From: JAJXZJ01 sp050012855
GTDB lineage: Bacteria > Verrucomicrobiota > Verrucomicrobiia > Limisphaerales > J093
Reading direction: 5' to 3'
DNA: 64,000 nt
Assembly (NCBI GenBank): GCA_050012855.1
Contig: JBEKGJ010000018.1
Span: forward strand, 1 to 64,000
A model generated the notes under the pieces. That model was not told the origin of the DNA. It worked only from the letters and a program-made list of their open reading frames with translations, and ran no database searches. This document shows, piece by piece, positions 42,510-50,622 of the stretch. The translations under genes and the position numbers were made by a program. The stretch's first letter is position 1. Every line of letters starts with the position of its first letter.

Positions 42510-43718
42510 CTAATCCCTGACGCCGGTGAGGTCGGGTTCCAGTTTCGTTCCCGCCTTGAGCAGGTCCGCGAACGTGACTTCACCGCCATGGTAGCCGGCC
42601 TCGCGCCCCAGCACCGCCGTGAGCGTGGACCGCACGGACGGCGCCGCCGTCGGGTTCTCGAAGTGCCCCTCCGTGACGCAGCGATGGAACTCCAGGATGT
42701 TGGCCACGGCGCCTTCGGTGTAGAGGTTCCCGGTGCTCCCGCCGGGGAAGGGTTGATTGCCGCGGATCCAGACACTCCCGAAATAGTCGCCGTAAAAATA
42801 CCCCTCTCCGCCGTAAGCCCGGCAGGTGATCTCATCGCGCATCTCGGGGATGGTCTGGATGCACGTGAAGGACAACGGCACGCCATTGGCGAATTCGTAG
42901 TTGACCGCGAAGTGGTCCCAGATGCTGCCCTTGGGCCGCAGTTTCTGGCCGCCCATGCCGAACGCGCGAGTCGGGTCGGCGTCAATGACCCAGGTGGCCA
43001 CGTCCAGGGCATGGATCGCCTGCTCCACAATGAAATCGCCGGAGAGCGTGCGGTCAAAATACCAGTTCCGCAACCGTTCCTCGGGCTTCGCCGGCGGGAG
43101 GCCGCGACCTCCCGACGACCACGGGTAATGCGCCTCCACCATGACAATCGGGCCGAGGTCGCCCTGGCGAATGCGTTTGAGCGCTTCGCGGAACAACGGA
43201 TTGGCGCGGGTCTGGAAGTCCACCAGAAACACCCGCTGGCCGGCCGTGGCCCGTCGCGCGGCCTCGGCGATGGTCTGACCGCCGGGCACATCCACCGCCA
43301 CGGGCTTGGCCAGGAACACATGCTTTCCGGCGCCGACGGCCGCCGCCGCGTGGTAGGGGTGGAAATAGGGGGGCGTCTCGATGACCACCGCATCCAGTTG
43401 GGTTCCGAGCAGCCGTTTGTAGCCGGACAACCCGGTGTAACGCCGGCCCGGCTCAATACCGTGTTTCGCCCCCATCGCGTCCGCGCGATCCTGGAAATAG
43501 TCCGCGCAGGCGACGAACCGATACTTGCCGGTTTGGGCGAACAGGTCCGCAATCCACGAACCGCGGCCACCGCAGCCAATGAGGCCGAGTTCGAGTCGCC
43601 CGTTCGCCTCCGCGCCGAACACGGTGGCGTGCTCGAGCAGGTTGAACGTGGTCGCCGCGGCGGTCGTGACCAGGAACTGGCGACGACCGAGGCCGTCCTT
43701 GAATTGGGAGTCTTTCAT
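42510..43718 (-). CDS. Tat-exported Gfo/Idh/MocA-family oxidoreductase
   Basis: A 402-residue protein. The Tat signal LGRRQFLVTTAAATTF at residues 10-25 sets the ATG at 43718. The Rossmann motif is LGLIGCGGRGSWIADLF, and the family motif appears as FLAKPVAVD, with Ala in place of the usual Glu of EKP. Second-domain features such as DFIVEQAIHALDVATWVIDA and GGEGYFYGDYFGSVWIRG are typical of exported members. The frame is open upstream and includes a truncated DUF5615 toxin start, which is unrelated. The substrate is unknown. Confidence 0.87.
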   Translation of the reverse strand: MKDSQFKDGLGRRQFLVTTAAATTFNLLEHATVFGAEANGRLELGLIGCGGRGSWIADLFAQTGKYRFVACADYFQDRADAMGAKHGIEPGRRYTGLSGYKRLLGTQLDAVVIETPPYFHPYHAAAAVGAGKHVFLAKPVAVDVPGGQTIAEAARRATAGQRVFLVDFQTRANPLFREALKRIRQGDLGPIVMVEAHYPWSSGGRGLPPAKPEERLRNWYFDRTLSGDFIVEQAIHALDVATWVIDADPTRAFGMGGQKLRPKGSIWDHFAVNYEFANGVPLSFTCIQTIPEMRDEITCRAYGGEGYFYGDYFGSVWIRGNQPFPGGSTGNLYTEGAVANILEFHRCVTEGHFENPTAAPSVRSTLTAVLGREAGYHGGEVTFADLLKAGTKLEPDLTGVRD

Positions 43719-43769
43719 AAAAGTCAGAGGCGATGGGTGGGGCACAGAAGTCTCGTGGATCAAGTGTCG

Positions 43770-43877
43770 GCCGTTTTTCAAACCAGCCCAGCCAATCCGG
43801 GGAACCGATTGAATTTCGTGACCGGGAAGAAACCTTTCCAGCCGCCAGTTCAGGTTTTCATCCAGAAGAATTCTCAC
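43770..43877 (-). pseudogene. Truncated DUF5615 (PIN-like) toxin start
   Basis: From GTG 43877, the first 36 codons read RILLDENLNWRLERFLPGHE...GWAGLKNG. They align with TILLDECLPKRLARLLPGYE of the intact DUF5615 gene at 44208-44528. Similarity stops at NG, and the frame then runs in phase into the Gfo/Idh gene leader. The C-terminal catalytic Asp residues are lost. Its DUF433 partner lies one base upstream. Confidence 0.8.
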
Positions 43878-43878
43878 G

Positions 43879-44097
43879 TCAGACGTGGGCGAGAACTTCC
43901 GCTTCCGTTTCCTTGAGCACCGCCAGCACTTGAGAGCGTTTCACGCTGGGAAAGCCGTCGAGAAAAACCTCGATGGAATCACCGGCCTTGAGGTGGGCAA
44001 AGAGGCTTTGGACGGGAACGCGCGTGCCTTTGAAGACCAGTGTGCCGCCGAGGATTTCGGGGTCGGAATGATAAACGCGTTCTTTTCGCATGGGCAT
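43879..44097 (-). CDS. DUF433 antitoxin-like protein (partner toxin truncated)
   Basis: A 72-residue protein with the DUF433 signature SDPEILGGTLVFKGTRVPV followed by FLDGFPSVKRSQVLAVL. DUF433 proteins are small DNA-binding antitoxin-like proteins paired with DUF5615 PIN-like nucleases. Here the partner is cut to 36 residues, so this antitoxin is orphaned in cis. The leader CCACGCTAGG directly before it is shared with the other two DUF433 genes. Confidence 0.87.
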   Translation of the reverse strand: MPMRKERVYHSDPEILGGTLVFKGTRVPVQSLFAHLKAGDSIEVFLDGFPSVKRSQVLAVLKETEAEVLAHV

Positions 44098-44100
44098 AAC

Positions 44101-44202
44101 CTAGCGTGGTGGAGATTCTCCCGCAAGCCGGGCCTGGAGCGCGGCGACATCGCCAACCGCCGCCCCTTCCAACTGGCGCAGCCGATCCAGCGTCACGGCG
44201 GG
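44101..44202. repeat. 102-bp direct repeat, copy A
   Basis: Nearly identical to 44991-45092. On the minus strand it encodes a protein tail, AVTLDRLRQLEGAAVGDVAA then LQARLAGESPPR and a stop, ending just before a DUF433 gene. It is evidence of tandem duplication of a gene-tail plus DUF433 unit. Confidence 0.85.
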
Positions 44203-44207
44203 CAGGT

Positions 44208-44528
44208 TCATGCGGTCACCTTCACCACCTGGCCCGGTTTCAGCGTCGGCAGCAGGGCGAGCACTTTGGGCATGAGCGGCACAAGGTCTTCAATCTTGTT
44301 CGACGGGGCGCGAAGCACAATCACCGCCAGCCGAAATCCCCCCAGGTTTTGCTGATGGACCAGGTTTTTATCCACGGTGAGAAAGACATCGAAATGCGGA
44401 TCGGCGGCAGCGAGGAGTTGGCCATTGGTCAATCCCTGCCAGTTCATCTGGCGGCTGGTTTTAACCTCGTATCCGGGCAGAAGGCGGGCCAGGCGTTTCG
44501 GCAGACATTCGTCCAGCAAGATGGTCAT
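44208..44528 (-). CDS. DUF5615 PIN-like toxin
   Basis: A 106-residue intact protein: TILLDECLPKRLARLLPGYE (first acidic pair), NGQLLAAADPHFDVFLTVDK (second acidic cluster), VIVLRAPSNKIEDLVPLMPK. This is the Mut7-C/PIN-like fold predicted to cleave RNA. It overlaps the start-proximal DUF433 gene by 4 bp in the usual antitoxin-toxin order, forming the only complete pair in this cluster. Confidence 0.87.
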   Translation of the reverse strand: MTILLDECLPKRLARLLPGYEVKTSRQMNWQGLTNGQLLAAADPHFDVFLTVDKNLVHQQNLGGFRLAVIVLRAPSNKIEDLVPLMPKVLALLPTLKPGQVVKVTA

Positions 44529-44740
44529 GCGGCGGCACGGGCGAGCAATTCGCGCGCTTCTTCAAGACCACGAATGGCCTGCTCCTTGGTCACGGAGGGG
44601 AAGTCGTCCACGAACTCGTCAATGGTGTAGCCGCCTTCGAGATAATCGGTGAGGTTTTGGAGTGGGACGCGCGTGCCTTTGAACACCACCGTACCGCCCA
44701 GGATTTCCGGGTCGGAGTGAAAAACGGAATTGTTGTTCAT
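44525..44740 (-). CDS. DUF433 antitoxin of the intact DUF433-DUF5615 pair
   Basis: A 71-residue protein: SDPEILGGTVVFKGTRVPLQ, NLTDYLEGGYTIDEFVDDFP and a C-terminal helix (EQAIRGLEEARELLARA). It is translationally coupled to the downstream toxin (4-bp overlap). It is more similar to the DUF433 at 44760 (shared LQNL.DYLEGG) than to the one at 43879. Confidence 0.9.
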   Translation of the reverse strand: MNNNSVFHSDPEILGGTVVFKGTRVPLQNLTDYLEGGYTIDEFVDDFPSVTKEQAIRGLEEARELLARAAA

Positions 44741-44759
44741 GGCGTGAATCTAGCGTGGC

Positions 44760-44981
44760 TCAAACCGTCTGCAACATCGTGAGCCTGGCAGCTTCAATAA
44801 CGGCGATGGTCTGCTCGCGTCTCACGGAGGGAAAGCCATCGAGGAAGTCCTCGATGGATTCGCCGCCTTCCAGGTAGTCAATCAGGTTCTGGAGCGGAAC
44901 GCGCGTGCCGACAAAGACCGGCGTTCCACCCATGATTTCGGGATCGGAGTGAATGATGCCTTTGAGGTCTTCGATCTTCAT
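44760..44981 (-). CDS. DUF433 protein without a toxin partner
   Basis: A 73-residue protein: HSDPEIMGGTPVFVGTRVPL, NLIDYLEGGESIEDFLDGFP and SVRREQTIAVIEAARL. No DUF5615 gene follows; instead another DUF433 gene starts 20 bp downstream. It may be a solitary survivor of duplication and toxin loss, and could act as antitoxin in trans. Confidence 0.87.
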   Translation of the reverse strand: MKIEDLKGIIHSDPEIMGGTPVFVGTRVPLQNLIDYLEGGESIEDFLDGFPSVRREQTIAVIEAARLTMLQTV

Positions 44982-44990
44982 GGTCTGAAT

Positions 44991-45092
44991 CTAGCGTGGT
45001 GGAGATTTTGCCGCAAGCCGGGCCTGGAGTGCGGCGACATCGCCAACCGCCGCCGCTTCCAACTGGCGCAGCCGGTCCAGCGTCACGGCGGG
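44991..45092 (-). repeat. 102-bp direct repeat, copy B, containing a gene tail
   Basis: Second copy of 44101-44202. On the minus strand the frame is open from 45122 and reads TERDDILYEKPAVTLDRLRQ and on to LQARLAAKSPPR and a stop at 44991. It looks like the last 44 codons of a lost gene that I do not recognise, lying between the epimerase-like gene and the DUF433 array. Confidence 0.8.
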
Positions 45093-45125
45093 TTTTTCGT
45101 AAAGGATGTCGTCGCGTTCAGTGCC

Positions 45126-45977
45126 CTATTTCACCTTAACCGCCTTTTTCATCCACGCGACGCTGGCATCCGTATTGGCATCCGAACCGTGGCACTCGAT
45201 GGAGACCACGCCGTTCCATCCGGTTTGGGTGAGGTAATCGAGGCAGCTCTGGATGTTGTCCGCATTCGCCCCGCCACCCACCGGCACAATGCTGCTGCCG
45301 ATGCCGGTTTCCTCGCCGCGCGCCGCCGCAGCCAGTTCCGGGCTGACATCCTTGATATGGCAATGCACGATGTAGGGGCGCAGCGCTTTGAGGTAGTCCA
45401 GCGGGTCGTGCCCAGCGATGAACGTGTTGCCCGTGTCGAAATTGCAGCGCAGCCACTCGGACTCGAAATGGTGGAACAGCTTCTGCATGAACTCGAGGTC
45501 GTTCGTGTACGGACCGTGCGGCTCGACATTGATGATCACCCGGTAGTCCTCGGCCCAGGACAGGCACTGGCGGTAGTTGTCGCAGGTGATGCAGAACACC
45601 TCCTCGCGCGTGAGGCCGGGCGTTTCGAAGGCGCCGTCCACGGTGTCCACCATCGGGCAGCCCAGTTCGGCGGCAAATCGGATGGTCTGGGTAACGTACT
45701 GCACACCGAAGGACGAGCCGTTCGGCCCCATCATCGGATAGGAACCGTCAATTTGCGAAACCTGCAGTTCGAGCCGGTCAAGGAACCGGCGGATGGCCCG
45801 CGGATTTGATTCGAGTGAAACCCCGGGATCGTAACCGAGGGCCGCGAGGAAATTTTGGCCGTGAATCGAACAGAACTCGATGTGGTGAAGGCCGGTGGCG
45901 GTGACCTTCTGGCAGGCGGCTTCGAACCCGAGACTCAAAGGCCGCCAGTTGTCCAAGTGCAGGCCGATGTGGATCAT
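45126..45977 (-). CDS. Sugar phosphate isomerase/epimerase-like TIM-barrel protein
   Basis: A 283-residue xylose-isomerase-like TIM barrel. The metal-binding pattern is complete: Glu in NVEPHG, Asp in NFDTGNTF, His in HCHIKD and Glu in SIECHG. Related enzymes epimerise keto-sugars, dehydrate inosose or open sugar derivatives. In these lineages they often work with Gfo/Idh/MocA dehydrogenases, and one lies 1.4 kb downstream on the same strand. No signal peptide, so it is cytoplasmic. The substrate is unknown. Confidence 0.88.
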   Translation of the reverse strand: MIHIGLHLDNWRPLSLGFEAACQKVTATGLHHIEFCSIHGQNFLAALGYDPGVSLESNPRAIRRFLDRLELQVSQIDGSYPMMGPNGSSFGVQYVTQTIRFAAELGCPMVDTVDGAFETPGLTREEVFCITCDNYRQCLSWAEDYRVIINVEPHGPYTNDLEFMQKLFHHFESEWLRCNFDTGNTFIAGHDPLDYLKALRPYIVHCHIKDVSPELAAAARGEETGIGSSIVPVGGGANADNIQSCLDYLTQTGWNGVVSIECHGSDANTDASVAWMKKAVKVK

Positions 45978-46052
45978 GCGCTCCTCCTACACCCGGGCAG
46001 CCGGTGCGTCAAGCCTGCGCCGAATTCGGTAGTGTCCGAATTTGCCTTGCCC

Positions 46053-46123
46053 GGTGGGGCGAGCGTCCTCGCGAGCCGTTCATGCCGTGGGGTTTAACCG
46101 GCTCGTCAGAGCCTCGCCCCACC
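46053..46123. repeat. Inverted repeat, REP/MITE-like
   Basis: GGTGGGGCGAG (46053-46063) and its complement CTCGCCCCACC (46113-46123) bound a 49-bp spacer. Together with the adjacent hairpin at 46128-46159 this looks like a small non-coding repetitive element between the epimerase-like gene and a pseudogene. Confidence 0.6.
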
Positions 46124-46127
46124 AAAT

Positions 46128-46159
46128 CAGGACATTGCGGGGAATCCGGCAATGTCCTG
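46128..46159. repeat. 11-bp perfect hairpin
   Basis: CAGGACATTGC and GCAATGTCCTG form an 11-bp stem with a 10-nt loop. AGTGTCC at 46031 is a related half-site. No T-run, so a terminator is unlikely. It is probably part of the same repetitive element. Confidence 0.65.
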
Positions 46160-46173
46160 GTTTGTAGGGGCAC

Positions 46174-46454
46174 GTGGAGCGCCAGCACCTGGCCAAAGAA
46201 GATCGAGACAACGTTGTTGCGATGACGACCCCGGTGTTCATGTCCGGCAGCGACTCGAACCGCACGCTGGCTTTGGTCATGCCCGCCAGGCTGAAATCGG
46301 GCCAGGTGCCCAAGCCGCAGGATAGTTCCGTGGCGGTGCGGGACCTGGCGGCGGGCGCAACGCGAAGCAGGAGGCGGAAACCCTGGGCCGGTTGAAAACA
46401 CGGATGGCGGCACAGGGATTGAAAGTGTTGTCGCCGCCAGTGTGGCTATTCTGA
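46174..46454 (+). pseudogene. SOUL-family haem-binding protein remnant
   Basis: One frame reads NVVAMTTPVFMSGSDSNRTL then ALVMPARLKSGQVPKPQDSS and VAVRDLAAG, the core of SOUL haem-binding proteins (usually IAMTTPV...FVMP...PKP.D..V..RE). After a frameshift near 46360 a second frame reads GRLKTRMAAQGLKVLSPPVW and stops at 46454, the family C-terminus. The N-terminus and middle are deleted. No functional product is expected. Confidence 0.75.
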
Positions 46455-46572
46455 ACGGGGTGCTGACCACGGCGACGGTCGCAGCCACGGCGGCCAATCC
46501 AATCCGATGCGGGCCGGAAAAGGATTGCCGAAGAGCCTCGTTGGGCGCAGGAATGACAACGTATCCGTTGCC

Positions 46573-48867
46573 ATGACAAACGACTTGCCTTCGCCCGTTC
46601 ACCCCGCTTATGCGCTGCTCACGGCCGTGGGAATGTTCCTGTGCTCCGCGCTGTCGGCGGAATCCAATCCGGGCTGGGAGCCGGTCGGACTCTCCGGCGG
46701 CGGCGGCATGTTCGCGCCCGCCATCTCGCCAGCCGATCCGAATCAGATGATGATCAACTGCGACATGAGCGGCGCTTACGTGTCCACGAACGGCGGCCAT
46801 GACTGGCGCATGATCAACCAAGCCCAACTGCGCAGCGACACCGGCTGCCGGCCCGCCTTCCATCCCACCCAGCCCGACTTCATCTATGCGTCGTCCGGCG
46901 GGCAGCTCCGGATCAGCCATGATCGGGGCCGGACCTTCGTCCCAATCGGCAACCTCAAGGAGTCGCTGGCCGGTGAAATCGCCATCAGCCCCGTGAAGCC
47001 GGAGCTGATGCTGGCCGGGACGAGCAACGGACGCAGCCACCTGTCCCGCGATGCCGGGCGTTCATGGACCGCCTGCGACGGGCCGCATGGCCGCGTCCTT
47101 GGCTTTCATTTCGACCGGGCCGACGACGGCCGGGTCATGTTCGCCGCCACGGCGGAAGGCATCTGGCGCTCCGACGACGAGGGCAAAACCTGGACGGACA
47201 AGACGCGCGGCCTGCCGAGTAAGACGATCCAGGGATTCGCCGGCGGTTCCGGCGCCGACGCCAAACTGGTCATGCTCTATTGCACGGTGCCGAGCCGCGA
47301 GCAGAACGGCGCGATCGAAGGCGGCATTTACCGGTCGCGCGATCGGGGCGAAACCTGGGAGTCCGCGATGGGCCGCGGCTTGAACGTCGAGACGAAGAAG
47401 GCCGACGAATGGGCCTACGGCGCCGTCGCCCAATACCGGCAGGTGCTGACCACGGACGCCAGCCCGCTCACGGTTTATGCCTTCAACACCAGCACCGGCT
47501 TCAACCCGCCGCATCACGAAACGGTGTATCGCAGCGACGACGGCGGCGACACGTGGCACGCCACGTATTTCCAGGACCCGCGGTTCGCCCAGTTCAACCT
47601 CGAGCCCGACTACGTCACCGCGGCGTGCGGGCAATCGTTCAAGGGCGGCGAAACTCCCTTCGGTGTCGCGAGCTGCAACACCGACCCCGACCGGGTTCTG
47701 CTGGTGATGAACGAATGTCACATCACGCACGATGGCGGTCGGACCTGGTTCAACGGCAGCACGCGCCCCGCCCCCGGCGAGAAGTCCGGACCCGGAAGCG
47801 CGTGGATCGGCAACGGCCTGGTGGTCACGACGACGTGGAATTACTACATTGATCCGTTCGAACCGAAACGTCATTACATCGCCTACACCGACCTCGGCTT
47901 CGCGCGGTCCACCGACGCCGCGCGCACGTGGCGGTGGTGGGACCGGAAATCGTGGGCACCATGGCGCAACACCTGTTATGAACTTGCGTTCGATCCCGCC
48001 GTGCCCGGCCTGATCTGGGGCGCGTTCTCCGACGTGCATGACATTCCCAACGACAACATCATCTCCGAACGGCACGGCCACAACGGGCCCGGCGGCGTAT
48101 GCGTCTCCCGCGACTTCGGAACCACGTGGAAGGCTGAGGCCCAGGGCCTGCCCGCCCGGGCCGTCACGGCCGTCACCGTTGACCCGCACAGCCCGAAGGA
48201 GGCGCGCACACTCTATGCCGGCGTGTTCGAGGCCGGCGTGTTCAAGTCCACGGATTCGGGCAAGACGTGGGCGGTGAAAAAGAACGGTCTGGGCGACCCG
48301 GCGAACCTGCGCGTCAACCGGGTCATCCTGCACGCCGACGGAACCTTGTTCGCGATGATCTGCGCCAAGCGCGCCGGCGGCGGCAAACCCTTCCTCCGCG
48401 AGGGCGTCGGGCTGTACCGCTCTCCGGATGGCGCGGACCAGTGGGAGAAGATCAACGTCTCGCAACCCTGGCTCTACCCCAAGGATTTCGCAGTGGATCC
48501 GCGCGACAGCCGTCGCATTCTTGTCGGCGCCTGCGACACGTCCTGGGAAGACCAATCGGGCGGGTTGTATCTCACCACGGACGGCGGACAGCATTGGCGA
48601 AGGATTGGCCGGCAGGGACCGCAGACCTTCGGCGGCTGTTTCCACCCGCACCACGCGGATTGGATTTACATGACGTTGACGGAAGGCGCCCCCGGCGCGG
48701 GCCTCTGGCTCTCACGCGACAACGGCGTGACCTGGCGCGCGTTCGATGACCTGCCCTTCGCGAACATTCAGCGGGTGACATTCGACCCGGCGGACGAACA
48801 GCGGATGTTCGTGACCACGTTCGGCGGCAGCGTATGGCACGGGCCCGTGCAACCGGTCAGCCGATAA
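46573..48867 (+). CDS. Secreted Asp-box (BNR/sortilin-like) beta-propeller glycosidase-like protein
   Basis: A 764-residue protein with a signal peptide (ALLTAVGMFLCSALSAE). It contains at least ten Asp-box motifs (S/T-x-D-x-G-x-T-W), for example STNGGHDW, SRDAGRSW, SDDEGKTW, SRDRGETW, SDDGGDTW, THDGGRTW, SRDFGTTW, STDSGKTW and SRDNGVTW. This predicts one or two seven-bladed propellers. GH74 xyloglucanases and sialidase-like proteins have this layout, but no catalytic pair can be assigned with certainty, so a binding or scaffolding role is possible. The ATG at 46573 is preferred over the frame start at 46507. Confidence 0.83.
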   Translation: MTNDLPSPVHPAYALLTAVGMFLCSALSAESNPGWEPVGLSGGGGMFAPAISPADPNQMMINCDMSGAYVSTNGGHDWRMINQAQLRSDTGCRPAFHPTQPDFIYASSGGQLRISHDRGRTFVPIGNLKESLAGEIAISPVKPELMLAGTSNGRSHLSRDAGRSWTACDGPHGRVLGFHFDRADDGRVMFAATAEGIWRSDDEGKTWTDKTRGLPSKTIQGFAGGSGADAKLVMLYCTVPSREQNGAIEGGIYRSRDRGETWESAMGRGLNVETKKADEWAYGAVAQYRQVLTTDASPLTVYAFNTSTGFNPPHHETVYRSDDGGDTWHATYFQDPRFAQFNLEPDYVTAACGQSFKGGETPFGVASCNTDPDRVLLVMNECHITHDGGRTWFNGSTRPAPGEKSGPGSAWIGNGLVVTTTWNYYIDPFEPKRHYIAYTDLGFARSTDAARTWRWWDRKSWAPWRNTCYELAFDPAVPGLIWGAFSDVHDIPNDNIISERHGHNGPGGVCVSRDFGTTWKAEAQGLPARAVTAVTVDPHSPKEARTLYAGVFEAGVFKSTDSGKTWAVKKNGLGDPANLRVNRVILHADGTLFAMICAKRAGGGKPFLREGVGLYRSPDGADQWEKINVSQPWLYPKDFAVDPRDSRRILVGACDTSWEDQSGGLYLTTDGGQHWRRIGRQGPQTFGGCFHPHHADWIYMTLTEGAPGAGLWLSRDNGVTWRAFDDLPFANIQRVTFDPADEQRMFVTTFGGSVWHGPVQPVSR

Positions 48868-48950
48868 GCGCCGCATTGCCCCGCCGCGTCCACTGCGAAG
48901 CCATGCTTCTGTGGTTGCGCCCCCGGAGGCCTGCGCTAACAATCGGCCAC

Positions 48951-50099
48951 ATGAAGTCGCTCCCATTCCTTTTGCTCACGTTCTTCAGTTCCACACTTTC
49001 CGGACTGAACGCGCAGACCCCGGCTGCGCTGGCGTCCACGAATGCCCCGCCGCCGCGCCGCTCGCCCGGCAATGCCCCCGTGCGGTCACCGGAACTGCTC
49101 GCTGACCAGCGCGTGACCTTCCGGCTGCGGGCGCAAAAGGCAACCGAAGTCATCGTGCTCGGCCAATGGCCGGACGGCCGGGCGCCCATGACGGCGGGCA
49201 CCAATGGCGTGTGGACCGTCACGGTGGGACCGGTGCCGGCCGGCGTGTGGGAATACAGCTTCCAGGTGGACGGATTGACGATGATTGATCCAGGCAATCC
49301 GGCAATCAAACCGATGCGCGAACCGCGCACCAGCATCCTGCAAGTGCCCGGTCAGCCGCCGCTGTTGACGGAGTTCCAGGACGTACCGCATGGGGTTGTG
49401 CATGAGCATACCTACCGTTCCAAGGCCCTGGGCCGCCTGCGCGACCTGGCCGTGTACACCCCGCCCGGATACGACGCCCAAGCGCCGGCCAAATTTCCCA
49501 CGCTCTATCTGCAACACGGCTCCGGCGACAACCAGGCCACCTGGGTCGTCCACGGCAAGGCGCACTGGATTCTCGACAATCTGATCGCCCAAGGCCGCGC
49601 AAAGCCGATGGTGGTCGTGATGATGGACGGCCACGCGGCGGTGGGCCGGGGCGGCGGGGCCGGCTATCAGGACAACACGACACTTTTCCAACGCGATCTG
49701 CTCGAGGACGTGATGCCGTTCATCGAGGCCAATTACCGCGTTAAGACCGCGGCGGCGGACCGCGCCCTGGTGGGCTTGAGCATGGGCGGCGAGCAGTCGC
49801 TGCGCATCGGGCTCAACCACCTCGACCGTTTTGCGTGGATCGGCGGTTTCAGTGCCGCCGCGCCCGCGCGCGAGGCGGTGGTCAATGCCCTGAGTGACCC
49901 GGATGCGGCCAACGCGAAACTCAAGTTGCTGTGGATTGGCGTCGGCAAGGATGATTTTCTGCGCCAGCGAAACGAGGAATTTGTCGCGCTGCTGAAGGAG
50001 AAAAACATCCGGTATGAATGGCACCTGACCGAGGGCAACCACAGTTGGCCGGTCTGGCGCGGCTACCTGGCCGATCTGGCGCCGCTGCTGTTCCAATAA
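48951..50099 (+). CDS. Secreted esterase with CBM48/E-set domain (feruloyl/acetyl-xylan esterase, Esterase D type)
   Basis: A 382-residue protein with a signal peptide (FLLLTFFSSTLSGLNAQ). Residues about 50-130 form an N-terminal E-set/CBM48 module (VTFRLRAQKATEVIVLGQWP, VWEYSFQVDGLTMIDPGNP). Residues about 145-382 form an Esterase D-like alpha/beta hydrolase with nucleophile GLSMGG (Ser277), probable acid Asp334 or 335 in GKDDF, and His364 in EGNHSWP. The architecture matches secreted feruloyl or acetyl esterases that remove side groups from plant polysaccharide. It lies 83 bp after the Asp-box protein, so they may be coexpressed. Confidence 0.88.
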   Translation: MKSLPFLLLTFFSSTLSGLNAQTPAALASTNAPPPRRSPGNAPVRSPELLADQRVTFRLRAQKATEVIVLGQWPDGRAPMTAGTNGVWTVTVGPVPAGVWEYSFQVDGLTMIDPGNPAIKPMREPRTSILQVPGQPPLLTEFQDVPHGVVHEHTYRSKALGRLRDLAVYTPPGYDAQAPAKFPTLYLQHGSGDNQATWVVHGKAHWILDNLIAQGRAKPMVVVMMDGHAAVGRGGGAGYQDNTTLFQRDLLEDVMPFIEANYRVKTAAADRALVGLSMGGEQSLRIGLNHLDRFAWIGGFSAAAPAREAVVNALSDPDAANAKLKLLWIGVGKDDFLRQRNEEFVALLKEKNIRYEWHLTEGNHSWPVWRGYLADLAPLLFQ

Positions 50100-50121
50100 G
50101 AATGACGCGGTGGCAGGCGGC

Positions 50122-50224
50122 GCTCAGTCCATGTCCACTGCGATGCCGTCCTCGCGAAAGTGCTGGAGCTTGTAGGTGAGCGCCCGCCGGCTGATCCCGA
50201 GCGCCCTGGCGGTTTCGGTGCGGT
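50122..50224 (-). repeat. 103-bp duplicate of the response-regulator 3' end (distal copy)
   Basis: Matches 51064-51166 at 102 of 103 bases, same orientation. It encodes RTETARALGISRRALTYKLQ and HFREDGIAVDMD plus the stop, i.e. the Fis-type helix-turn-helix tail of the sigma54-dependent regulator, but with no gene in front. The single difference changes Ala to Asp. The two copies bracket the VapBC module. Confidence 0.95.
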
Positions 50225-50241
50225 CGAGGCACGGGTACGCC

Positions 50242-50622
50242 TTAACGAATGACCTCAGCGTTGGAGTGCATGCTGTGCTCGTCGAGCGTGGCCCAAAGCA
50301 TGTCATGCCTGGCAGCGAGATCGGCGAGGTAGAAGTCCGTGGTGACATTTCCCGACCACGGCTCACCGCCGTCCAGCGCCGACATGTCGCACGGGATAAA
50401 GACCGGCTTCCGGACCTTCCGCCAGGCATCCAGCATCCGCCGGGCTTGGTCCGGCGTGGCACCGAAGTTCGCCTGTGTCGAGATCCGCAGGAACCCGAGT
50501 TCCGTCAGCGGGCAGATCGCCACCACCTTGCCCTTCTGCCAGGCCGTGACCAGGTCGTGGGCCTCGTGATTCGGCCATAGCCAGGCCAGTAGCGTGGAAA
50601 TGTCGAGCAGACAGGCGCTCAT
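50242..50622 (-). CDS. vapC: VapC-type PIN-domain toxin
   Basis: A 126-residue PIN nuclease: ACLLDISTLLAWLWPNHEAH (first Asp, residue 7), CPLTELGFLRI (Glu), and TTDFYLADLAARHDMLWATL (Asp cluster), then DEHSMH. These acidic residues bind Mg and cleave RNA. The start overlaps the antitoxin stop by 4 bp. The toxin lies between the antitoxin and the distal 103-bp repeat and appears intact. Confidence 0.9.
   Translation of the reverse strand: MSACLLDISTLLAWLWPNHEAHDLVTAWQKGKVVAICPLTELGFLRISTQANFGATPDQARRMLDAWRKVRKPVFIPCDMSALDGGEPWSGNVTTDFYLADLAARHDMLWATLDEHSMHSNAEVIR

Noticed and set aside
50124..50462. A 112-codon frame ending in a Fis helix-turn-helix as a separate small regulator gene
   Set aside because: Only the last about 33 codons match the regulator, as part of the 103-bp duplication; the preceding codons are antisense to vapC.
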